Shown piece after piece: positions 55,225 to 64,000 of a stretch of DNA of 64,000 bases. Source of the DNA: Sipunculus nudus (taxonomy: Eukaryota; Annelida; Sipuncula; Golfingiida; Sipunculidae); the NCBI GenBank assembly GCA_026874595.1, contig CM049310.1:81142556-81206555 (forward strand), given 5' to 3'. The position numbers were made by a program, and so were the translations under genes. Under the pieces are notes generated by a model that ran no database searches, was not told where the DNA came from, and saw only the letters and a list, made by a program, of their open reading frames with translations. Position 1 is the stretch's first letter, and each line of letters begins with the position of its first letter.

Positions 55225-56440
55225 TGACACTCATGTTTCAGTAGATAATGTTTCCCAACCCTGTAACTTTTATGTTTCAAACCCTGTAACTGTTATGTTT
55301 CCCACCCTGTAACTGTTATGTTTCCCACCCTAAAACTTCTGTTTCCCACCCTGTAACTGTTATGTTTCCCACCCTGTAACTGTTATGTTTCCCACCCTGT
55401 AACTGTTCTGTTCCTCGCTTTGTAACTGTTGTGTTTCCTTCCCTGTAACTGTTATGTTTCCCACCCTGTAACTGTTATGTTTCCAACACTGTAACTGTTA
55501 TGTTTCCCGCCCTTTAACTGTTATGTTTCCAATTCTGTGACTGTTCTGTCTCAGATCTTGTGACTGTTGTCTCAAGGGACAGATCCATGATTTAGGGAAA
55601 GAAGGGGTTCAACCCATGAGGGCTAATGAAAAAACTTATAAAAGGTCCCCAAGTCCGAAACGGGGGTGTTCCAGGCCACAAAAATTGGTCTGAAACCCTT
55701 AAAAGAAGGTTGTGTCAGCTGAAAAAAAGGAGATCTAGACCCCCTGGACCCTGTCTGGATCTGCTTTTGGTCTCCCCATCTGTGACTTCTCTTGTCTCTT
55801 ATCCTGTGACCCTTGCTTCCCACAATGTAACTGTTGCTTCCCATATTGTGACTTTTCCTTTCCACCATTTGGCTGTTCTGTGTCCCATCCTGTGACTGAT
55901 GTGTTCCACCCTGTGGCTGTTCTGTTTTCCACCCCATAACACTCATGTTTCCATATAGATAATGCTTCCCACTCTGTAGCTGTTATGATTCCCACACTGT
56001 GACTGTTATGATTCCCACACTGTGACTGTTATGGTTCCCACTCTGTGACTGTTCTGTCTCCAATCTTGTGACTGTTGTCTCTTATCCCGTGACTTCTCGG
56101 TCACCTATCCTGTGACTGTTGTATCTACCCTGTGACTGTTGTTTCCCACCCTTTGATCCTTGCTTCCCACAATGTAACTGATGTTTCCCATTTGTAATTG
56201 TTTTTTTCCCACCCTCACACCCTGTGACTATTGCTTCCCACTCTGTTACTGTCATGTTTCCCACTTGTAACCGTTCTGTTTCCCACCCTGTGACCGTTGC
56301 TTCCCACCCTGTGACTGTTGCTTTCCACCATGTTACTGTAATGTCTCCTACTCCAAAATGTTATATGTTTCCCATCCTGTGACTGTTGTGTCAACTGCCA
56401 TGTCCCTGTCTGGTGCTCCCCCCCCCCCCCCCCCCCCGGT
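55225..56440 (+). repeat. 22-bp minisatellite
   Basis: Diverged tandem units of CCTGTAACTGTTATGTTTCCCA run 55225-55570 and 55775-56440, ending in a C20 run (56418-56437). Period not a multiple of three. Interrupted by the MITE at 55574-55763. Confidence 0.9.
55574..55763. mobile_element. MITE-like repeat, family F copy 2, inside a minisatellite
   Basis: Left ACAGATCCATGATTTAGGG; right end reads GCAGATCCAGACAGGGTCCA on the minus strand. Homologous to the reverse complement of 7461-7684. Minisatellite units resume on both sides. Confidence 0.65.
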
Positions 56441-58188
56441 GACTGTTGTCTGCATACACACATTATGGAGGATAGTAAATCATCACTTTGCTCTGTTTGT
56501 AATCTCATTTTCCTAATCTGAAAATCATATAATACTGTTACAACAAGATCAAGTAATTATAGTTTTGTTTGATTAAAAGACATAATCAGTTATGTTGTTT
56601 TAAAGTAAATTAGGGTTATATGCAAGGATATAACTGAATATATTAGTATGTTTTTAAACATATTTTTCTGTGAGGGATATCAGAATTCCAGTTTGGTGGC
56701 AGTTTATTTTTTCGAGGTTACCTTACATTATTGTTTGGTTTTGTAATTTTATGGATGATGTCTTGCAGGGAAGGCTCCTTTTTGTGACTTAATGGTTACA
56801 TTTATTCAGTGCCATGACCTTTGTAAAACAAGCAGGAGCATGATTTCATTTCCACCAAACTGCGGCTGAACTCCCTCACATATCCCCAAGTGCTCCAGTT
56901 GTAAAGCTTGCCTCAAATCTATTGATTTTTCCGGCTTGCAAAAAATAGGCAGGAAAGGTAGGATTTATAGATATGAATGTGCTTCCAGCCAGATTTTTTA
57001 AAATCCTGCAAGAAAATCGGGTGAAAAAATCCCTAGCCATGTCAAGGATTTTCCAGCGTTTTTTTTATCCGGCCAGAAAATTTGGTGGATGTGACAATTA
57101 CACCGAAAAAATTGGCTGTTTTATTTACTTCTTTCATCATTCATGATGACAATAGCAATACATGAGACGAAACCAAAAGTGAAAAATAAACAGCTGGAAG
57201 ACCCTGGTGATGTGCACACTAAATCGGTAGGTGTGAGGACGTGCTTGCAGATTTTTCTGGGCAATAAATTAAAATCGAATAGCAATAAAACTTGGAAGAT
57301 GGGAGGCTGGCTTTAAAAAAATTACATTATAATTTCATTTGCATAAAAATGTTCATGTAAATATTTCTTAAGCCAATACTGAAATACTGTGATATATAAA
57401 TGGATATCAGACATCATTTGAATCCATCAATATATATATTACTTTAGACATTTTATCCAACTCTGTTATAAATGATTTAATAAAAAATTTGTCCTGTCAC
57501 ACAAATAAATTTAAAGCTACAATACCAGCTTGAAATCTCTGCAGATACAGATATTACAGTGTGTATTGTTGAAAGCTTCTGGGTGTATTTATGTGATTGT
57601 ATTAAAATACAACAGGAAGCAGTTAAGTTGGTAATTAAGTTTGTACCCCACACATTATCAGTGAGCTTGACAAATTGCCCCCCTCAGGAATGCTCAATAA
57701 CGCGCATTTAAGAATATTGATCCCAAAGTACATTTGAGAGTCAGGAAAATACTATCATCTGAAATGTCTTTTTATGAGAAAAAATGATATCTTATTCCCA
57801 AAGATATCTTTGTTTATGCCGAAGTCATTGCATTTTAAAGTTCAGAAGATAAAGATCTTTTTCAACCATTTTCAACTATTGTTGACCAAAATGAACAAAT
57901 TGGCATTTTCATATTTCTCTAACATCATAATAATGGAACCATGCTTCCCAAAACATGTCTACATGATCTAATAGGTGTTTCATGTTTATGGCTTGAAAAG
58001 AATAATGTAATAAGTTACTTATGAATAATTTTAAGTTATAATACATGTACCTGAAAAAAATATAAGCATGCCAAAACCAGTTAGTGTCCAGCCATTTCTG
58101 GACCGAAACTGAGCTCTCTGAATGCTCAGCTTGCAAAGGTCAAATGCAGTGCTTACTAGTTTGATGATTAAAAGGAAAAAAAGCTCCT
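56441..58188. other. Non-coding stretch, nothing recognised
   Basis: AT-rich sequence; no exon, RNA gene or transposon end supported. Confidence 0.5.
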
Positions 58189-58292
58189 AATTTTAAACAT
58201 GTGACACCTGCTCTGATTGGTCTGATTACACTAGTTCTTGTAAAGGGCCGAGAATCCGACAAATGACAGCAGGTGTCTCATGTTTAAAAATT
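58189..58292. mobile_element. 104-bp palindromic MITE
   Basis: Inverted ends AATTTTAAACATGTGACACC and (minus strand) AATTTTTAAACATGAGACAC, extending about 27 bp. Related to 33184-33368; similar repeat sequence continues to about 58440. Confidence 0.65.
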
Positions 58293-58440
58293 AATAGGTG
58301 GATACACATTCTCATTGGACTGATTATAATTCTTTGCTCTGTGCCAGCCCTGGTGGTAGAACCCAGAGTATCTTGCTTTAAAAAGCAGCGGTTAAAACAA
58401 AGGAGAACTTCTATGCCTGCAACGTTGAATAATTTATGCT

Positions 58441-60175
58441 ATAACCACTGCATGAGACTTGTGTAACATGAATGTTTCTAAGGAGACAAAGAATGTGAGA
58501 AACTCCAGTCATTGTGTTGTTCACAGATGGATTTCTTGTAAAAACAAATGTCATGTATAAAGATATTGTTGAAAACTGAGGGACCATTATGAATATTCAT
58601 GAGATTGTTGATGAATAATGTTCAGGCCATGTTAATGTTCAGTGACTGATACATATGCATAAAGCTAGCATTCCATATATACATGTGCAGTCACAGTTTG
58701 TATGCTTATGCAGTACCTGAGCGTATTGCAGTTAGAAAACAGACACCTATGGTTCCATTATTACGCATACATATATAGGACATATGCAGCAAAATTGGAC
58801 CTATAGATAGAGCTATATGAGTAGAGAAGTCATCTGCCAGAGGAACACCCTATCACTGACGTCAGAGTTTGGAATATCCCCATCCATTACCATGCAAATG
58901 CATTTTCAATCACTACCCTGAGCCAACAAAATGTGCTGCATACTCATATATATAAATTCTTCTGTACTGTATACCCAATTGCCATATATATAGAATCACT
59001 CGAAGAGAACACACTGTGTGCGATTTCTAGCTGCATACGCGCATGTAATGCATATGTATTGCATAAACATATGGAATGCTGCTGTCAGCCTGCTTAACTT
59101 TTATACAATCCTCCATTGATATTTAACCAGCATTAGCTTTTGTTTTTAATAAGCCTTCCGTTACTGTAGTGCTTAAGTAAGACAGCTTAAATTTGCTTCT
59201 GCCTTTTATTACTCTTTGTTTTGTATCCAGAAAGATCAGCCTAGCTTTAACTTTGGTTTTCTTTAATATTTAACATCAGCATCATTGCATAATATAAACC
59301 AGGTAGGCCAGCTTAGCTTTGAAATCAGTAATCCTTTGCTGTTATACAGGGATAGGTCACTCTATAGTCCATTTCACCACATGCTCTCCATCTGTTTTTG
59401 GTTGATAATTTTCTGAAAAGTTTATATTTTCCAGTAATTTCATGGAAAATTGCATATGGAAGTGACAGCCTAATATGGAAATTTAGAATTTTACAATAAA
59501 TCCCCAGTTTAGATTTCACAGCTTTTTAGTCTCTTCACAATGATCTGGCAGATATGATGTGTCCCTGCATGAGTTGCCATCTTTGTTTTAGCTAGATATA
59601 TTTTTTAGAGTGTTTACATGACATCATCCTGTCAGTTGAGGCTCTTTTGTATGTGACCAATGATCTTGACCGCCATAAGTGGGTCTGATATGTTGTAAAA
59701 TGTTTCTCATATTTTAAAAATCTTCTGCATCTTAAATAAGGTGTAAAGTAGGTATTTATTTACCTTGTTGAAAATTAGGTTGTTTGATCCTCTACTATAC
59801 ACTATATTTGATTCCCTTGAAATGTAACCAATAAAAATGTTCATAGCATAAAACAGGTGGACATGAGGGGATGAAACAGACTATAGCTTGACACAAGACA
59901 TTTTACTCATTTAACCCTGAAAGACGAGTTTAGTTTTAAAACCCAGAAGGGCTTTCAGTATTAGCTTGGGCCAACACCTGAGCTTTACTTGACTTAGTGG
60001 ATGGAAGCTAGTGACCACATTTCTGTGATTTCAAGTCAGTTGAGTCACACTACCAACATGCACAGCCTGTGAAAGCTCAGGTCTTAAACCCTTGGCCAAA
60101 GCCAACAAGACACAGAGGCCAAGCTTAATCTAATAAGCTTTTATTATGAAACTTTTCATAGCTTTGCTGTGCTTT
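58441..60175. other. Non-coding stretch, nothing recognised
   Basis: 58650-59100 is rich in ATACATATGCAT-type motifs with a weak inverted relation between its ends. Otherwise no feature supported. Confidence 0.4.
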
Positions 60176-60179
60176 ACCA

Positions 60180-60380
60180 GGACAGCCCTCCAGCCATGAG
60201 GCTAAGTTCACCAGCTGACAGGCTGAGTTTCCAACCCAACAAGCTAAGTTCATCAGCTGTCAGGCCAAGTTCACAAGCCGTCAGGCTAAGTTCACCATCT
60301 GACAGGATAAGCTCACCAGGCATCAGGCTAAGTTCATCAGCTGTCAGGCTCAGCTCACCAGCCATCAGGATATATTCATT
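60180..60380. repeat. 21-bp minisatellite
   Basis: About nine units of CAGGCTAAGTTCACCAGCTGT with substitutions. The 21-bp period keeps frames open on both strands (plus-strand heptad close to LSSPAVR); no splice or start context supports a gene. Confidence 0.85.
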
Positions 60381-61635
60381 CGCTATCCTGATAATTATTT
60401 TAAGTTGATGTAAAGCACATTTTTATTTGCTTTCAGTTATAGCTGAAGAGGAATGTTTCTCTTATTTTACTTGTGTGCAAAGTGGTAGTGACATGCTTAT
60501 TTTATGGCATTATTTTATTGATGTTTGTTTATATAGGTTTATGTAGATAGTTTTTACGCTAGTTTTTGCATGTGAGCGCAACATCAGAATCACAATAATG
60601 GTGCTTTTTACTGCAAATGGCAAGTAGACTTAAATTGATGTATGCTGCTGAGCATCTGGTTTCTGTTAGATTTTGCCTAGTAAGCAAAAATAATCTAGTC
60701 AGCTTGATCATCATAGTATACAAGTGTTGGATCCAAGATATAAAGGGGGGAGGGGGATACTTTTACAATGAAGAAACAATAGCCAAATGTAGAAATATGA
60801 CCTGCAATAAAGGTAACTTTTGCCTGTAAGAAGGGGGTTTAGCCCTCTGACCCCTCATACCCCTGTATATATAAACTGGTGCTGAAATAATTTACCTGAG
60901 AGTCATTATAAATGGTTGAAGATGTGCACTGTATTCAGTGATTTACAAATGATTTACATGCAAGTCACAATAAATGGTTACAGATGAAGACTGTATTTAA
61001 TGATTTACAAATGATAAATTGTTTTGTTGGAATTTTTCAGTTCTGTTATGCATGATGATTAAATTATTTGTATCAATAACAGGAAACCAAATAGTTTTTT
61101 TTATCTAAAGGATTAAATGCTATTCATAACTATTTTTAATATTATGAAAGAACAATTGCAATATTAAGTATCATGATATACAATATTTGTATTATTTTAT
61201 AACAGTTTATAACAAATACAAATTTTAATGCATTTGTATTTACTGTATAATGAAAAACAAGCCATCTTTTATAGTTGCTTATACTATGCATCATTTACAA
61301 GTCATTTGATATTTAAACTTTTTATACATGACCAGGATAATGTTGCAAGTTTTTTTATTTATGTAAAAATAAGATGAGTAAATATGAATGGATTAAATTT
61401 AATCTAGAAAAGTTTATAGGAGATAACGTGTGAAATGGTATTGATGATGCTCTGTAATGAGACAGATTTGGATTCTGATGAAAATGTTTCACTTTTACTA
61501 ACATTTACAAGGATATTGCTTTGTTTTTTATGACTGTAATTTTTTGTCTACACTGACAAAGATTTTTTATCCAAACTGAATGAATAGTAAAAGTAGTTTT
61601 TTAATGGAATGAGTTTTTTTTTTTGTGCCTGAGGC
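60381..61635. other. Non-coding stretch, nothing recognised
   Basis: AT-rich; GATTTACAAATGAT recurs at 60940 and 61000, a short local duplication. Confidence 0.5.
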
Positions 61636-61639
61636 ATGT

Positions 61640-63075
61640 TTATACAGATAACGCTGATGTCTGTGGTGTGTTGATACAGATGTCACTGATATCTATGGGT
61701 TGTTAATACATATGACGCTGATGACTTGTGTGTTGATACAGATGGCATTGTTGTCTGTGGTGTGTTGATACAGATGACACTGATGACTGGTGTGTTGATA
61801 CACACAATGCTGATGTCTATGGTGTGTTGATACAGATGACGCTGATGACTGGTGTGTTGATACAGATGGCGCAGGTGACCAGTGTGTTGATACAAGTGAA
61901 GCTAATGACTGGTCTGTTGATACAGATAACACTGATGTCTATGATGTGTTGATACAGATGACGCTGATGACTGGTGTGTTGATACAGGTGACACTGGTGT
62001 CTATTGTTTGTTGATACAGATGATACTGATGACTGGTGTGTGGATACAGTCAACAATGGTTTCTGTGATGTGTTGATACAGATGATACTGATGACTGGTG
62101 TGTTGATACAGATGACACTGGTGTCTGTGGTGTGTTGATACAGATGATACTGATGTCTGTGGTGAGTTGATACAGATGGCTGATGACTGAATTTTGTTGA
62201 TAAAGATGACACTAATGACTGTACTGTGATGATAAAAAAGACCCTGATGTTTGTGGTGTGTTGATACAAATGACACTGATGCCTGATGTGTTGATACAGA
62301 TGGTTGATTTGTGTGGTATTTTGATACTGATGACACTGTTGTCTGTGGTGTGTTGATACAGATGACACTGATGCCTGTAGTATGATTATACTTTTGACAC
62401 TGATAGCTGTGATGGTTTATACAAATGACATGGATGCCTTTGATTTCATGTTACAGATGACATGAATGCCTCCTGTGTGTTGATACATATGACACTGAAT
62501 ACTGTAGTTATAGTAAGATACAGATGACACTGATGGCTAGTGTTGAAGCATATGACACAGATGGCTGTGGTATGTTGATATAGATGACATGTATGCCTGT
62601 GGTATGTTAATACATATGACACTGATAGCTGTGGTGTTGATACAGATGATATGGATGCCTTTGGTGTGTTGATACAGATGACATGGATGCCTGTGGTGTG
62701 TTGACACATGACATGGATGCCTGTGGTGTGTTGATACTTATGAAACTGATGTCTGGTGTGTTGATACTGATGACACAGATGCCTGTGGTCTTTGATACAT
62801 ATGACACTGATGTCCGTGGTGTGTTGATACAGATGACACAGATGCCTGTGGTTTGTTGGTACAGACCACATCTTCAGTATCAACACACCAGACATCAGTT
62901 TCAGACACTGATGAATATGGGGTGTTGGCAAAGATGACATTGTGGTGTGTTGATACAGATGACACTGCTTTTGATGTGTTGATACAAATGACACTGTTTG
63001 TGGTGTGTTGATACAGATGTCATAAATAAATATGGGTTGTTGACACAGATGACACTGTCTGTGATGGGTTGATTC
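61640..63075. repeat. 30/32-bp minisatellite, block 1
   Basis: Tandem units built on GTGTTGATACAGATGACACT with either GATGACTG (30 bp) or GATGTCTGTG (32 bp) tails, moderately diverged. Alternation of 30 and 32 shifts frame between units. A local inverted stretch lies at 62875-62905, where CAACACACCAGACATCAGTT is the opposite strand of the unit. Confidence 0.92.
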
Positions 63076-63295
63076 AGAAGACCTGCACTGGTGACAGATG
63101 GCAGATAATCAGTGATTGGCATGAAACTGGATCTACTTTTACCACATTCATGCCTTACATCTGCATTTCATGCAGTGCAAAAGCAAGTACACAGCAATCT
63201 TTAAAATTCTTAATATATCAATCTATCTCAAAATTAACAGTCACAGCTGCATTGTATGATATGGGGGGTGGGGTTGGGGGGTAGAAACTACTCAA

Positions 63296-64000
63296 TTGAG
63301 CAGGGATGATAACTGATGTTTTGATACAGACGACATTGATGTCTGTATTGTGTTGATACAGATGACACTGATATCTATGGCGTGTTGATATATATGACAC
63401 CAGTGCCTGGGATGGGTTGATACAGATTGCTGAGAACTGGATTGTGTTGATACAGATGACACAACTGTATTGTGATGATACAGAAGACCCTGATGTTTGT
63501 GGTGTGTTGATACAGATGACACTGATGACTATAGTTTGATGATACAGATGACACTAATGCCTGTGGTGTTTTGATACAGATTGCTGATGTCTATAATTTG
63601 TTGTTACAGATGACATTGGTGCCTGTGGTATGTTGATACATATGACACTTGTGTCTCTGGTGTGTTGATACAGATGACACAGTTGTCTAAGGTGTGTTGA
63701 TACATGTGACAAGGAAGCCTGTGTTGTGTTGATACAGATGCCTTTGGTGTGGTGATACAGATGACACGGACACTTGTGGTGTGTTGGCACAGCTTGCTGA
63801 TTTCTATAGTTTGTTGATACAGATGACACAGTTGTCTAAGGTGTGTTGATATATATGACAAGGAAGCCTGTGGCGTGTTGATACTGATGCCTTTGGTGTG
63901 GTGATACAGATGACACGGACGCCTGTGGTGTGTTGGTACATATGACATAGATGAATAAGGGTTGTTGACACAGATACATAGTCTGTGTTGTGTTTATTCA
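63296..64000. repeat. 30/32-bp minisatellite, block 2 (runs off window)
   Basis: Same family as 61640-63075 after about 220 bp of unrelated sequence; continues to the window edge, so the total length is unknown. A longer internal duplication is visible: 63660-63770 and 63815-63935 share the same series of variants. Confidence 0.92.

Noticed and set aside
60169-60408. 79-codon frame with LSSPAVR-like heptads
   Set aside because: It is the 21-bp minisatellite; the opposite strand is equally open.
61683-63948. Many open frames with STH/YQH/INTP-type repeats
   Set aside because: They translate the 30/32-bp minisatellite, shift frame between units and have no splice or start support.

Overview
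This is a eukaryotic window: AT-rich, repeat-rich, with one spliced gene spread over about 26 kb and one intronless receptor gene. I find no bacterial, organellar or viral gene layout. The protein-coding content and the density of DNA-transposon remnants suggest a lophotrochozoan, most likely a mollusc (inference from protein style and repeat style; no species marker is present).

Layout. 1-12000 is gene-free and made of transposable-element debris: the 3' part of an LTR at the left edge, a near-perfect 36-bp minisatellite with flanking direct repeats, a broken Penelope-like retroelement, and a candidate hammerhead ribozyme. 12052-14383 on the minus strand encodes a somatomedin-B plus seven-transmembrane receptor of the secretin/methuselah-like type. 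It is complete from signal peptide to stop except for one surplus base that splits it into two frames. 14.8-26.8 kb is again non-coding: hAT-like elements (one with a matching 8-bp target duplication and an empty-site paralogue), tandem tRNA-type SINE sequences, degenerate tandem arrays and microsatellites.

26978-52645 on the plus strand is a procollagen galactosyltransferase (COLGALT, GT25) gene that I could resolve into 14 exons. Every junction is GT-AG and in phase, giving 1740 nt or 579 residues, with an N-terminal hydrophobic signal, three acidic D/E-x-D/E triads and a C-terminal KTEL that resembles an ER-retention signal. Its introns host many repeats: an array of AGGTCA half-sites in intron 1, a 185-bp palindrome in intron 2, a tRNA-Met-derived SINE in intron 12, and a hAT-like MITE, a PIF/Harbinger-like MITE and a solo LTR side by side in intron 13.

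Beyond the gene, 52.9-64 kb holds a pogo/mariner-like MITE, a 1.56-kb hAT-like element with a perfect 8-bp target duplication, and three minisatellites (22 bp, 21 bp, and a 30/32-bp family running off the right edge). Most long open frames here are by-products of minisatellites. The two genes show no functional link. I did not find a convincing new multi-gene system; the more interesting signals are the ribozyme, the frameshifted receptor, the half-site array and the transposon architecture.
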